64,000 nt of DNA from Enterobacter sp. Bisph1 (GCF_000814905.1 NZ_JXAG01000042.1:124001-188000); one strand, 5' to 3'. Counted from the stretch's first letter, positions 44,770 through 54,634 are shown. Notes: a model not told the origin generated them from the sequence alone. A program made the numbers and translations.

Positions 44770-46451
44770 CGTTCCGCCCCTGCGTACTGATCCCGTGCTA
44801 CAACCACGGCGCGATGATGGCCAGTGTATTAGCGCGCCTGGCGCCGTTCGGCTTGCCTTGTCTGGTTGTGGATGACGGCAGTGAGGAGAGTACACGCCTG
44901 GAGCTTGAGCGTCTGGCGGCAGAGCAACCGCAGGTCACGCTGGTGCGTCTGGTGAATAACACCGGTAAAGGTGCTGCGGTAATCAAAGGGCTGCAAGAGT
45001 CGGCGCGCGCGGGTTATACCCACGCCGTACAGGTGGATGCCGATGGTCAGCATGCTATTGAAGATATCCCTCACATGCTGGCGCTGGCTGAGCGTCACCC
45101 GGAGGCATTGATCTCCGGCCAGCCCATTTACGATGACTCCATTCCGCGCTCGCGCCTGTATGGCCGCTGGATAACGCACGTCTGGGTATGGATTGAAACC
45201 TTATCCCTGCAGCTGAAAGACAGCATGTGTGGTTTTCGCGTCTACCCGGTTTCCCCCACCCTGCAGTTGGCCGAACGCGTGCCGCTGGGTAAACGGATGG
45301 ACTTTGATACCGAAGTGATGGTCCGTCTCTACTGGCAGGGCAACACCAGCTATTTTCTGCCGACCCGCGTGACCTATCCGCTGGATGGTTTATCCCATTT
45401 CGACGCATTAAAAGACAATGTACGCATCTCGCTTATGCACACCCGGCTGTTCTTCGGCATGCTGCCGCGCATTCCCACGCTGCTGCTGCGCCGTGGTCGC
45501 CAGCACTGGGCGCAGCAGGACGAGGTCAAAGGTCTTTGGGGCATGCGCCTGATGCTGCGGGTCTGGCAACTGTTTGGCCGCCAAACATTTACCCTGCTGC
45601 TGTGGCCAGTGATTGGTGTCTACTGGCTGACCGCCCGCCCGGCGCGTCAGGCCTCGCAGCAATGGATTCGCAACGTGAAGCAGGAGCTGACGCGACGGAA
45701 CCAGCCTGTTCCCGCGCGCCTTAATAGCTTTTTCCACTTTATGCGCTTCGGCAACGCCATGCTGGATAAAGTCGCCGGTTGGCGCGGTGAATTAAAATTG
45801 CATCGTGATGTGGTTTTTGCCCCCGGCGCTCAGGACGCACTCAATCTCGATGCCTCGCCAGGCAAACTGCTGCTGGCTTCGCACCTTGGCGATGTCGAGG
45901 CCTGCCGGGCGCTGGCGCAGCTTGAAGGCGGTAAAGTCATCAACGCGCTGGTGTTTAACGATAACGCTCAGCGCTTTAAACAGATTATGACCGAGATGGC
46001 ACCCGAGGCTGGCGTAAACCTGATGCCGGTGAATGACATCGGGCCAGAAACCGCCATTGCCATCAAAGAGAAGCTGGATCGCGGTGAATGGGTCGCCATT
46101 GTCGGCGATCGCATTGCCGTCACTCCGCAACGCGGCGGCGACTGGCGAGTGATCTGGAGTTCATTTATGGGGCAGCCCGCGCCGTTCCCACAAGGGCCTT
46201 TTATCCTGGCCTCCATTTTGCGCTGCCCGGTGGTGCTGATTTATGCCCTGCGTCAGCAAGGCGCGCTTACGTTGCACTGCGAGCCTTTTGCCGATCCGCT
46301 GCTGCTGCCACGCGGGGAGCGCCAGCAGGCGCTGCAAGAGGCTGTCGATCGCTATGCGCAGCGGCTGGAGCATTACGCCTTAATGTCGCCGCTGGACTGG
46401 TTTAATTTTTTCGATTTCTGGCATCTGCCGGATGCCAAAGAGAAGGAGTAA
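44760..46451 (+). CDS. apeJ: ApeJ, glycosyltransferase family 2 fused to LpxL-type acyltransferase
   Basis: 563 residues in two parts. Residues about 5-235 form a GT2 domain (LIPCYNHGAMM, VVDDGSEES, VQVDADGQH with the DxD). Residues about 310-560 form a lipid A-acyltransferase (LpxL/HtrB)-like domain with LASHLGDVEACR (His/Asp pair) and GDRIAVTPQRGG. It is thought to assemble the lipid-linked part of the outer-membrane polyene. Confidence 0.9.
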   Translation: MSVTFRPCVLIPCYNHGAMMASVLARLAPFGLPCLVVDDGSEESTRLELERLAAEQPQVTLVRLVNNTGKGAAVIKGLQESARAGYTHAVQVDADGQHAIEDIPHMLALAERHPEALISGQPIYDDSIPRSRLYGRWITHVWVWIETLSLQLKDSMCGFRVYPVSPTLQLAERVPLGKRMDFDTEVMVRLYWQGNTSYFLPTRVTYPLDGLSHFDALKDNVRISLMHTRLFFGMLPRIPTLLLRRGRQHWAQQDEVKGLWGMRLMLRVWQLFGRQTFTLLLWPVIGVYWLTARPARQASQQWIRNVKQELTRRNQPVPARLNSFFHFMRFGNAMLDKVAGWRGELKLHRDVVFAPGAQDALNLDASPGKLLLASHLGDVEACRALAQLEGGKVINALVFNDNAQRFKQIMTEMAPEAGVNLMPVNDIGPETAIAIKEKLDRGEWVAIVGDRIAVTPQRGGDWRVIWSSFMGQPAPFPQGPFILASILRCPVVLIYALRQQGALTLHCEPFADPLLLPRGERQQALQEAVDRYAQRLEHYALMSPLDWFNFFDFWHLPDAKEKE

Positions 46452-46454
46452 AGG

Positions 46455-46877
46455 GTGCTGACCGATCCCCGCTTTACGACCGAAGTAGAGATCACCGTTC
46501 CGTTCCACGATGTCGATATGATGGGCGTGGTCTGGCACGGCAACTATTTTCGCTACTTTGAAATCGCCCGCGAGGCGCTGCTTAATCAGTTCAATTACGG
46601 CTATCGCCAGATGAAGGCGTCAGGCTATGTCTGGCCGGTGGTCGATACCCGGGTGAAGTACCGTGATGCGGTGACCTTCGAGCAGCGCATTCGCGTGCGT
46701 GCACACATTGAAGAGTATGAAAACCGCCTGCGGATTGCCTATCAAATTTTCGACGCGCAAACCGGTAAACGCACCACCACTGGCTACACCATTCAGGTCG
46801 CGGTTGAAGAAGCCAGCCGCGAAATGTGCTTTGTCAGCCCGGCAATTTTATTTGAACGTATGGGAGTTACGCCATGA
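46455..46877 (+). CDS. apeK: ApeK, 4-hydroxybenzoyl-CoA-type thioesterase
   Basis: 140 residues, hot-dog thioesterase with FHDVDMMGVVWHGNYFRYFE carrying the catalytic Asp region. It probably releases or edits acyl-ACP. The start is a GTG at 46455 with AAGGAG 6-7 bases upstream; it overlaps apeL by 4 bases. Confidence 0.9.
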   Translation: MLTDPRFTTEVEITVPFHDVDMMGVVWHGNYFRYFEIAREALLNQFNYGYRQMKASGYVWPVVDTRVKYRDAVTFEQRIRVRAHIEEYENRLRIAYQIFDAQTGKRTTTGYTIQVAVEEASREMCFVSPAILFERMGVTP

Positions 46878-47479
46878 AATGGTTGCCTTTACTGGCGCTG
46901 ATGTTCAGCCCGCTGGTGAGTGCTGTGACGCTGGATGAGCTACAGCAGCGGTTCACGGAACAACCTGTCGTGCGCGCGCATTTCGAACAGATACGCACCA
47001 TTAAGGATCTGCCGCAGCCGCTGCGTTCCCAGGGCGAAATGCTGATCGCACGGGATAGCGGCCTGCTGTGGGATCAAAAGGCGCCTTTCCCGATGTTGTT
47101 GTTACTGGATGACAAGCGGATGGTGCAGACCATCAACAGCCAGCCGCCGCAGACCATTACCGCTGAAAATAATCCGCAGATGTTCCAGTTCAACCACCTG
47201 CTGCGGGCGCTGTTCCAGGCCGACCGCAAGGTACTGGAAGAGAACTTCCGCATCGATTTTAAAGATTTGGGAGAAGGCCGCTGGTCGCTGGTACTTACGC
47301 CGACGACGACACCGCTGGATAAGATTTTCACCACGCTCGATTTAGGCGGCGCAACGTACCTGGAGTCGATTCGTCTGAATGACAAACAGGGCGATCGCAC
47401 CGATATTGCCCTTTCCCACCACCAACTGACGCCCGCCAGCCTGACCGATGACGAACGCCAACGCTTTGCCGCACCGTAA
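46874..47479 (+). CDS. apeL: ApeL, LolA-like periplasmic carrier
   Basis: 201 residues; signal peptide ending LMFSPLVSAV, then a LolA/DUF2092-like beta-sheet fold (LDELQQRFTEQPVVRAHFEQ, LIARDSGLLWDQKAPFP). It is presumed to carry the hydrophobic product across the periplasm, as LolA does for lipoproteins. The end overlaps apeM by 32 bases. Confidence 0.9.
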   Translation: MKWLPLLALMFSPLVSAVTLDELQQRFTEQPVVRAHFEQIRTIKDLPQPLRSQGEMLIARDSGLLWDQKAPFPMLLLLDDKRMVQTINSQPPQTITAENNPQMFQFNHLLRALFQADRKVLEENFRIDFKDLGEGRWSLVLTPTTTPLDKIFTTLDLGGATYLESIRLNDKQGDRTDIALSHHQLTPASLTDDERQRFAAP

Positions 47480-49772
47480 ATCCCTGCGCCCGGCGCTGCT
47501 ATGGGCTACGGTATGCTTGATCATGCTGGGCGTGCTGCTGTCTCTGCTGCCCGGCGCGCGCCTGAACAGCAGCGTCCTGGCTATGTTGCCGAAACAGACG
47601 CTCGGGGCGATCCCTCCGGCACTTAATGATGCGTTTATGCAGCGCCTCGACCGCCAGTTAGTCTGGCTGGTCAGCCCCGGGAAAGATGCCGATCCGCGCG
47701 TGGCGCAGCGTTGGCTGGAACTGCTAACAAACAGTCATGCACTGAATGAGGTGAAAGGCCCGATGGACGCCGCCGGGCAAAAAGCCTGGGGTGAGTTCTT
47801 CTGGCAGCATCGCAATGGTCTGATTGATTCAGCTACCCGCGCCCGTCTGCAAAACGGTGGCGAAGCGCAGGCACAGTGGATTTTATCCCAGCTCTACTCG
47901 GCCTTTTCCGGCGTCAGCGGCAAAGAGTTACAAAACGATCCCCTGATGCTCATGCGCGGCTCGCAGCTGGCGCTGGCACAAAATAGCCAGAAACTGCGGC
48001 TAATGGACGGCTGGCTGGTTACTCAGGATGATAAGGGAAACTACTGGTATTTGCTGCACGGCGAGCTGGCAGGCTCATCCTTCGATATGCAGCAAACCCA
48101 CCAGTTGGTGACCACACTAAACGCGCTGCATGAGACGCTGAAAACCCATTTCCCACAGGCGCAACTGCTTTCGCGCGGTACGGTGTTTTACAGTGATTAC
48201 GCCAGCCAGCAGGCGAAACGGGATGTTTCCACGCTGGGCCTCGTCACTATTCTTGGGGTGATCCTGCTTATCGTCGCGGTTTTTCGCTCTCTTACACCCC
48301 TTCTGCTGTGTCTTCTTTCTATCGCCACCGGTGCGCTGGCGGGCACGGTAGCGACGCTGCTGCTGTTTGGTGAACTGCATCTTATGACGCTGGTGATGAG
48401 TATGAGTATCATCGGTATTTCAGCAGATTACACCCTCTATTACCTGACGGAACGGATGGTGCACGGGGCCGAGCAATCACCGTGGCAAAGCCTGACTAAA
48501 GTTCGTAATGCCCTGCTGCTGGCGCTGCTGACCACCGTTGCCGCCTACCTGATAATGATGCTGGCTCCGTTCCCCGGGATTCGCCAGATGGCGGTATTTG
48601 CCGCCGTGGGGCTGAGTGCCAGCTGCCTGACGGTAATTTTCTGGCATCCCTGGCTGTGCCGTGGTTTGCCCGTGCGACCGGTACCGGCGATGGTGATCAT
48701 GCTGCGCTGGCTCGCCGCATGGCGCCGCAATAAAAAACTCTCTGTTGGCCTGCCCGTCGTGCTGGCGCTGATTTCCGCCGCCGGGCTCGCCACCCTAAAA
48801 GTTAACGATGATATCGCCCAATTACAGGCGCTGCCCCAGCCTATTCTGGCGCAGGAGAAAACTATTACCGCTCTGACCGGACAGAGCGTCGATCAGAAAT
48901 GGTTTGTGGTGTATGGCGCAACGCCACAACAAACGCTGGAGCGGCTGGAAGCTTTTACTCCGGCGTTAGAGCAGGCACAAAAAGCGGGCGAGGTTGCCCG
49001 CTGGCGTACTCTGCCACTGAACTCGCTGGCGCGGCAAAATAGCGATCTCCGTTTATTGCAAAACGCCGCTCCGGCCATAACCAAAGTGCTGCAAAAAGCG
49101 GGCCTGAGCGCCGTCTCGCCGAATCTCGAGGCCATGCCCGTTAGCGTGGAAGCGTGGCTCAAAAGCCCGGCCAGCGAAGGCTGGCGGCTGCTGTGGATGA
49201 CCTTGCAAAATGGCGAAAGCGGTGTGTTAGTCCCGGTGGAAGGCGCGCGGGACAGCGCTGTACTCAGCGAGCTGGCCGCCCGTCATGACGGCGTAGTCTG
49301 GGTCGATCGTAAAGCCAGTTTCGACAGTCTATTTGCCCTCTACCGCTCGCTGCTGACGGGGCTATTGTTGGTGGCGCTGGCGATTATTGCCTGCGGTGCG
49401 ATGGTCCGTCTCGGCTGGCGAAAAGGGCTTACCAGCCTGGTGCCGTCCGTGCTGTCACTGAGCTGCGGGCTGGCCGCGCTGGCCGTCACGGGTCATCCGG
49501 TTAATTTATTTTCACTGCTGGCGCTGGTACTCGTGCTTGGCATAGGTATCAACTACACACTGTTTTTCAGCAACCCACGCGGTACACCACTGACGTCAAT
49601 GCTGGCCATCACGCTGGCAATGATGACCACGCTGCTGACGTTAGGCATGCTTGTATTTAGCGCCACGCAGGCGATTAGCAGCTTTGGGATCGTGCTGGTG
49701 AGTGGCATTTTTACCGCCTTCGTATTGGCCCCGCTGGCCATGCCCGGAAAGAAAGAGAGAAAACGAAAATGA
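47448..49772 (+). CDS. apeM: ApeM, MMPL/RND-type exporter
   Basis: 774 residues with the duplicated RND layout: TM1, a periplasmic loop (about 45-245), TM2-6 (LGLVTILGVILLIVAV ... GISADYTLYYL ...), TM7, a second loop (about 450-620) and TM8-12 (LVLGIGINYTLFFSN). GISADYTLY and GIGINYTLF carry the family's TM4/TM10 motifs. It is expected to move the polyene conjugate to the ApeL carrier using the proton gradient. Confidence 0.92.
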   Translation: MTNANALPHRKSLRPALLWATVCLIMLGVLLSLLPGARLNSSVLAMLPKQTLGAIPPALNDAFMQRLDRQLVWLVSPGKDADPRVAQRWLELLTNSHALNEVKGPMDAAGQKAWGEFFWQHRNGLIDSATRARLQNGGEAQAQWILSQLYSAFSGVSGKELQNDPLMLMRGSQLALAQNSQKLRLMDGWLVTQDDKGNYWYLLHGELAGSSFDMQQTHQLVTTLNALHETLKTHFPQAQLLSRGTVFYSDYASQQAKRDVSTLGLVTILGVILLIVAVFRSLTPLLLCLLSIATGALAGTVATLLLFGELHLMTLVMSMSIIGISADYTLYYLTERMVHGAEQSPWQSLTKVRNALLLALLTTVAAYLIMMLAPFPGIRQMAVFAAVGLSASCLTVIFWHPWLCRGLPVRPVPAMVIMLRWLAAWRRNKKLSVGLPVVLALISAAGLATLKVNDDIAQLQALPQPILAQEKTITALTGQSVDQKWFVVYGATPQQTLERLEAFTPALEQAQKAGEVARWRTLPLNSLARQNSDLRLLQNAAPAITKVLQKAGLSAVSPNLEAMPVSVEAWLKSPASEGWRLLWMTLQNGESGVLVPVEGARDSAVLSELAARHDGVVWVDRKASFDSLFALYRSLLTGLLLVALAIIACGAMVRLGWRKGLTSLVPSVLSLSCGLAALAVTGHPVNLFSLLALVLVLGIGINYTLFFSNPRGTPLTSMLAITLAMMTTLLTLGMLVFSATQAISSFGIVLVSGIFTAFVLAPLAMPGKKERKRK

Positions 49773-50347
49773 ACGCTTTTTACCGCACCGCCGCGCTGGT
49801 CGCGACGCTGCTGCTGGCGGGCTGCAGCCATTCGAATCAAAATGCGGGATCTCATCCGCAGGCCTGGCTCCAGCCGGGAACGCGTGTAACGCTGCCGCCG
49901 CCAGGTATTACTCCAGCGGTCAGTTCGCAGCAGCTGTTGACAGGCAGCTTTAACGGACAAACCCAGTCCCTGCTGGTGATGCTCAACGCCGATGCGCACA
50001 AAGTGACGCTTGCCGGGCTCTCATCTGTGGGTATCCGTCTGTTCCTCGCGACCTATGATGACACCGGCATTCACACCGAGCAGTCAATCGTCGTACCGCA
50101 ACTGCCACCCGCCAGCCAGGTGCTGGCGGATGTGATGCTTAGCCACTGGCCCCTCAGCGCCTGGCAGCCGCAGTTGCCGAAGGGCTGGACACTAACCGAC
50201 ATGGGCGATCGACGCGAGTTGCGTAACGCCAGCGGTAAGCTGGTAACAGAGATTGTCTACCTGCAACGCAAAGGCAAGCGCGAGCCCATTAGCATTGAGC
50301 AACACGTCTTTAAATACCACATCACCATTCAATATCTGGGTGACTGA
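49769..50347 (+). CDS. apeN: ApeN, DUF3261 lipoprotein
   Basis: 192 residues with signal MNAFYRTAALVATLLLAGC, lipobox LAGC, so a lipidated envelope protein. DUF3261 lipoproteins are a regular APE component and are proposed outer-membrane partners of the exporter, with a LolB-like role. The ATGA overlap with apeM indicates coupling. Confidence 0.88.
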   Translation: MNAFYRTAALVATLLLAGCSHSNQNAGSHPQAWLQPGTRVTLPPPGITPAVSSQQLLTGSFNGQTQSLLVMLNADAHKVTLAGLSSVGIRLFLATYDDTGIHTEQSIVVPQLPPASQVLADVMLSHWPLSAWQPQLPKGWTLTDMGDRRELRNASGKLVTEIVYLQRKGKREPISIEQHVFKYHITIQYLGD

Positions 50348-50348
50348 G

Positions 50349-51518
50349 ATGATTTACATTTCTGCTGTTGGCATGGTCAACGCGCTCGGTAACTCACAGG
50401 ATGAGATTGCCGCTAACCTGACGGCGGGCATAGCGCCAGGCATGCATTGCCGGACCGGCTGGTTGCAAGGCTCACCCGACGCTGTGCTGGGCGGTGTAGA
50501 AGGTGAACTGCCGCCCATTCCGCATTCCATGTCGGTGCATCGCACCCGCAATAATCAACTGCTGCTGGCCGCGCTGGCACAGATTCAACCCACGGTTGAC
50601 GAGGCGATTGCCCGTGTCGGTCGCGATCGCGTGGCCGTTGTGCTTGGCACCAGCACCTCGGGGCTGGATGAAGGCGATGAGCATGTCCGTTGCAAACTCA
50701 ATCAGCAAGAGAGTATCCACTGGCACTATTCGCAACAGGAACTGGGCGATCCGTCCCGCTTCCTTAGCAACTGGTTACGGCTGGAAGGCCCGGCCTATAC
50801 CGTCTCGACAGCCTGCTCCTCCAGCGCACGGGCAATGATTAGTGGTCGCCGCTTAATCGAAGCTGGGCTGGTGGATATCGCCATTGTTGGCGGTGCAGAC
50901 ACCTTAAGCCGAATGCCGGTCAACGGCTTTCACAGTCTTGAGTCGTTCTCCCCTACCCTCTGCGAACCCTTTGGCCGTGACCGCCGGGGGATCACCATCG
51001 GCGAGGCCGCTGCGCTGATGGTGCTGACCCGCGAACCCACCGGAGTTGCGCTGCTGGGCACAGGCGAGTCCAGCGATGCTTACCATATTTCAGCGCCCCA
51101 TCCGCAGGGCGAAGGGGCGATTCGCGCCATCACCCAGGCACTCAACGAAGCGGGCATGCAGCCACAAGAGATTGGTTATATCAACCTGCACGGTACTGCC
51201 ACCCCGCTCAATGACCAGATTGAATCACAGGTGATACACGATCTCTTTGGCGAGAGCGTGCCTTGCAGCTCAACCAAACATCTGACCGGTCATACGCTGG
51301 GCGCAGCGGGCATTACCGAAGCGGCGCTGAGTTGGCTTATCCTGACGCGCGATTTGCCGTTACCGGCTCAGGATTTCACCCGCTATGTGCAGGACGATAC
51401 GCTGCCGCCGTGCGGCGTGCTGCAACAGAGCACCGCGCTGAAAAAACCGTTCATTCTGTCTAACTCATTTGCGTTTGGTGGCAACAACGCCAGCATTCTG
51501 CTGGGGAGAGTGTCATGA
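50349..51518 (+). CDS. apeO: ApeO, ketosynthase
   Basis: 389 residues from the ATG at 50349 (MIYISAVGMVNALG). The thiolase-fold triad is visible: Cys in VSTACSSSARAM (about residue 158), His in LHGTATPLND and His in KHLTGHTLGAAG. It elongates the polyene by decarboxylative condensation, in complex with ApeC. The frame is open further upstream, but the apeN overlap excludes that start. Confidence 0.93.
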   Translation: MIYISAVGMVNALGNSQDEIAANLTAGIAPGMHCRTGWLQGSPDAVLGGVEGELPPIPHSMSVHRTRNNQLLLAALAQIQPTVDEAIARVGRDRVAVVLGTSTSGLDEGDEHVRCKLNQQESIHWHYSQQELGDPSRFLSNWLRLEGPAYTVSTACSSSARAMISGRRLIEAGLVDIAIVGGADTLSRMPVNGFHSLESFSPTLCEPFGRDRRGITIGEAAALMVLTREPTGVALLGTGESSDAYHISAPHPQGEGAIRAITQALNEAGMQPQEIGYINLHGTATPLNDQIESQVIHDLFGESVPCSSTKHLTGHTLGAAGITEAALSWLILTRDLPLPAQDFTRYVQDDTLPPCGVLQQSTALKKPFILSNSFAFGGNNASILLGRVS

Positions 51519-51988
51519 GCTACTTATCACCCGTCGCCTATTTACCCCACGATGCGCCAATGATGCTGCTGGGTTCCGTCGAATGCGTCACGGACGATAC
51601 TGCGGTGTGCCATGTCGCGGTAAACGGGCAAAGCGTACTGGCACCGTTTCTGAATGCCGATGGCGATTTGCCCGGCTGGTACGCGCTCGAACTGATGGCG
51701 CAGACCGTTGGCGTCTGGTCAGGCTGGCACCGTCAGCAGCAGGGGCAGAATCAGATTGCGCTGGGTATGGTGCTGGGTGCTCGCGAACTGGTCTGCGCAG
51801 ACGGGCGTTTTGCCAAAGACTCGACGCTAGAAATCACCGTCAAACTGCTGATGCAGGATGAACGCTTCGGCAGTTTTGAATGCGCCATTTCCGCCGCTGG
51901 AAAGACGCTGGCGACAGGCCGCGTTAATACCTTCCAGCCAAGTGCAGAAGAATTAATCTCGCTTTTTAATCAGGAATCTAAGCCATGA
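51515..51988 (+). CDS. apeP: ApeP, dehydratase partner
   Basis: 157 residues, hot-dog fold, with YLPHDAPMMLL (His) and YALELMAQTVG (Glu), the FabA/FabZ catalytic pair. It pairs with ApeI. Four-base overlaps on both sides. Confidence 0.9.
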   Translation: MSYLSPVAYLPHDAPMMLLGSVECVTDDTAVCHVAVNGQSVLAPFLNADGDLPGWYALELMAQTVGVWSGWHRQQQGQNQIALGMVLGARELVCADGRFAKDSTLEITVKLLMQDERFGSFECAISAAGKTLATGRVNTFQPSAEELISLFNQESKP

Positions 51989-52716
51989 GTCGTTCCGTAC
52001 TGGTCACCGGAGCCAGCAAAGGCATTGGTCGTGCCATCGCCTGCCAGCTTGCCGCTGACGGCTTTACCGTTGGCGTGCATTACCATCGCGATGCCGTCGG
52101 CGCACAGGAGACGCTCGATGCTATCACCCAGGCGGGTGGTCAGGGACGTCTGCTCTCTTTCGATGTCGGCAACCGCGAGCAGTGCCGCGAGGTGCTGGAG
52201 CAACATATTGACGCGCATGGCGCATGGTATGGCGTGGTCAGTAATGCGGGAATCACCCGCGACGGCGCGTTTCCGGCACTTAGCGAAGACGACTGGGATA
52301 GTGTTATCCATACCAACCTGGACAGTTTTTATAACGTGATTCATCCCTGCATTATGCCGATGATTGGCACCCGGCAAGGGGGACGCATCATCACCTTATC
52401 CTCCGTCTCCGGCATGATGGGTAATCGCGGCCAGGTGAACTACAGCGCGGCAAAAGCAGGCATTATTGGTGCCACCAAAGCCCTGGCGATTGAGCTGGCA
52501 AAACGCAAAATTACCGTCAACTGCATTGCCCCGGGGCTGATTGATACCGGGATGATTGAAATGGAAGAGGCGGCACTGAAAGAGGCTATGTCCATTATCC
52601 CCATGAAACGTATGGGCCAGGCCGAAGAGGTTGCCGGGCTCGCCAGTTACCTGATGTCAGATATTGCGGGCTACGTGACCCGCCAGGTTATTTCCATTAA
52701 CGGAGGGATGCTATGA
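51985..52716 (+). CDS. apeQ: ApeQ, 3-ketoacyl-ACP reductase
   Basis: 243 residues, FabG-type SDR: TGASKGIGRAI (NADPH site), NAGITRDG, catalytic Ser in LSSVSGMMG, Tyr/Lys in YSAAKAG, and INGGML at the end. It reduces the beta-keto group in each polyene extension cycle. Confidence 0.95.
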   Translation: MSRSVLVTGASKGIGRAIACQLAADGFTVGVHYHRDAVGAQETLDAITQAGGQGRLLSFDVGNREQCREVLEQHIDAHGAWYGVVSNAGITRDGAFPALSEDDWDSVIHTNLDSFYNVIHPCIMPMIGTRQGGRIITLSSVSGMMGNRGQVNYSAAKAGIIGATKALAIELAKRKITVNCIAPGLIDTGMIEMEEAALKEAMSIIPMKRMGQAEEVAGLASYLMSDIAGYVTRQVISINGGML

Positions 52717-53942
52717 CGCGTCGCGTGGTAATTACGGGCATGGGTGGGGTTACTGCCTTTGGCGAGAACTGGCAATCCGTTTCCAGCAGGCTGCTGGCCT
52801 ATGAAAACGCGGTACGTAAAATGCCGGAGTGGCAGGTTTATGATGGCCTGCACACTTTGCTGGGCGCACCGATTGATGATTTTACCCTGCCGGAACACTA
52901 TACCCGCAAGCGTATCCGCTCTATGGGCCGCGTATCGTTGATGTCTACCCGCGCCACCGAACTGGCACTGGAGCAGGCGGGGTTAATTGGCGAGGCGGTG
53001 CTCACCAACGGGCAAACCGGTATCGCTTATGGCTCATCGACGGGCAGTACCGGGCCGGTTAGCGAATTCGCCACCATGCTTACGGAAAAGCACACCAACA
53101 ACATTACCGGTACGACTTACGTGCAGATGATGCCGCATACCACGGCGGTGAATACCGGTCTGTTCTTTGGTCTGCGGGGTCGCGTTATCCCGACATCGAG
53201 CGCCTGTACCTCGGGCAGCCAGGCGATTGGCTACGCCTGGGAAGCCATTCGCCACGGTTATCAAACCATTATGGTGGCGGGCGGTGCGGAGGAACTTTGT
53301 CCGTCTGAAGCGGCGGTATTTGACACCCTGTTCGCCACCAGCCAGCGCAATGACGCCCCCAAAACCACCCCTTCGCCATTTGATACGCAGCGTGATGGAC
53401 TGGTGATTGGTGAAGGCGCAGGAACGCTGATTCTGGAAGAACTTGAACATGCGAAAGCACGCGGAGCCACCATCTATGGTGAGATCGTCGGCTTCGCCAC
53501 TAACTGTGATGCAGCCCATATCACCCAGCCACAACGTGAAACCATGCAAATTTGTATGGAGCAGTCGCTGGCAATCGCCGGGTTAAGGGCTCAGGACATG
53601 GGTTATATTTCCGCACACGGTACCGCCACCGATCGCGGTGATATCGCCGAAAGCCAGGCCACCGCTGCGATCTTTGGTAACAACGTGCCGATTTCATCCC
53701 TGAAGAGCTATTTCGGCCATACGTTAGGGGCATGCGGTGCGCTGGAAGCGTGGATGAGTCTGCAAATGATGCGTGAAGGCTGGTTTGCACCGACCCTTAA
53801 TTTAAAACAGCCTGATGAGCAGTGCGGCGATCTGGATTACATCATGGGTGAAGCCCGCCATATTGATTGCGAGTATCTGCAAAGTAATAACTTCGCCTTT
53901 GGCGGCATCAATACCTCGATCATCATCAAACGCTGGGCATAG
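52713..53942 (+). CDS. apeR: ApeR, ketosynthase
   Basis: 409 residues, FabF-like with an intact triad: Cys in PTSSACTSGSQAIGY, His in HGTATDRGD and His in KSYFGHTLGACGA. APE studies describe ApeR as a separate homodimeric ketosynthase alongside ApeO/ApeC. It overlaps apeQ by ATGA and ends 2 bp before acpT. Confidence 0.93.
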   Translation: MTRRVVITGMGGVTAFGENWQSVSSRLLAYENAVRKMPEWQVYDGLHTLLGAPIDDFTLPEHYTRKRIRSMGRVSLMSTRATELALEQAGLIGEAVLTNGQTGIAYGSSTGSTGPVSEFATMLTEKHTNNITGTTYVQMMPHTTAVNTGLFFGLRGRVIPTSSACTSGSQAIGYAWEAIRHGYQTIMVAGGAEELCPSEAAVFDTLFATSQRNDAPKTTPSPFDTQRDGLVIGEGAGTLILEELEHAKARGATIYGEIVGFATNCDAAHITQPQRETMQICMEQSLAIAGLRAQDMGYISAHGTATDRGDIAESQATAAIFGNNVPISSLKSYFGHTLGACGALEAWMSLQMMREGWFAPTLNLKQPDEQCGDLDYIMGEARHIDCEYLQSNNFAFGGINTSIIIKRWA

Positions 53943-53944
53943 CT

Positions 53945-54520
53945 ATGTACCAGTTTTTACTGGGCAAGATCTCTACCCTTACCGCGGATCCGCTGGCGGC
54001 AACCTTCGCAGACAGGGCACCTCAGGGGGCAAGAAATGTCTCCTGGCTCGCAGGGCGAACGCTGCTCGCCAGAGCATTTCACCCTGCCCCTCTGCCCGAT
54101 ATTATTTATGGTGAGCATGGAAAACCGGCCTTCTCAGATTGTTATCCATTGTGGTTTAACCTGAGCCATAGCGGGGATGACATTGCCTTATTGTTGAGCG
54201 ACGAGGGTGAAGTCGGCTGCGATATCGAAGCGATCCGCCCGCGTAAAAACTGGCAGGCGTTAGCGGATGCCGTCTTTAGCCAGGCAGAGCGTGATGAATT
54301 AAACCAGCAAGCGCCGGAGCAACAACTTCCTGCATTCTGGCGTATCTGGACCCGTAAAGAAGCCCTGGTCAAGTATGCAGGTGGCAGCGTCTGGCTAATG
54401 AGCGTCTTAAACAGCAGTCATCACGCGCAATGCAGTGCGCTACAACTCGGTTCGCTGAGCCTTGCTGTTTGTACCTCGACACACTTTACGTTATCGAAGG
54501 AGTTGATTACTTTCCTATGA
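53945..54520 (+). CDS. acpT: AcpT, 4'-phosphopantetheinyl transferase of the aryl polyene cluster
   Basis: 191 residues, Sfp-type. The motifs are FNLSHSGDDIALL, GCDIEAIRPR (Mg ligands) and FWRIWTRKEALVKY. It closely resembles E. coli AcpT and should activate ApeE and ApeF. The reading frame ends 9 bp before an IS3-family remnant, but the length is about normal, so the gene looks intact. Confidence 0.93.
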   Translation: MYQFLLGKISTLTADPLAATFADRAPQGARNVSWLAGRTLLARAFHPAPLPDIIYGEHGKPAFSDCYPLWFNLSHSGDDIALLLSDEGEVGCDIEAIRPRKNWQALADAVFSQAERDELNQQAPEQQLPAFWRIWTRKEALVKYAGGSVWLMSVLNSSHHAQCSALQLGSLSLAVCTSTHFTLSKELITFL

Positions 54521-54528
54521 ATCTCCAG

Positions 54529-54603
54529 CTAACCAACAAAAAGTTGTAGACGGTATTTCTCCGGGGTCATGTTATTCAGCGATTCGTGCAGGCGTTTATT
54601 AAA
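54529..54603 (-). pseudogene. IS3-family transposase (OrfB) 3' scar
   Basis: The minus-strand frame ends (F)NKRLHESLNNMTPEKYRLQ, the very C-terminus of an IS3-family integrase-type transposase (the LHESL/TPEKY motif). Upstream the homology stops, so only about 24 codons remain. It marks a past insertion or deletion at the junction between the aryl polyene cluster and the outer-membrane operon. Confidence 0.75.
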
Positions 54604-54634
54604 TGTGCATGGTGCGATTATGCGGGATAGGCTT

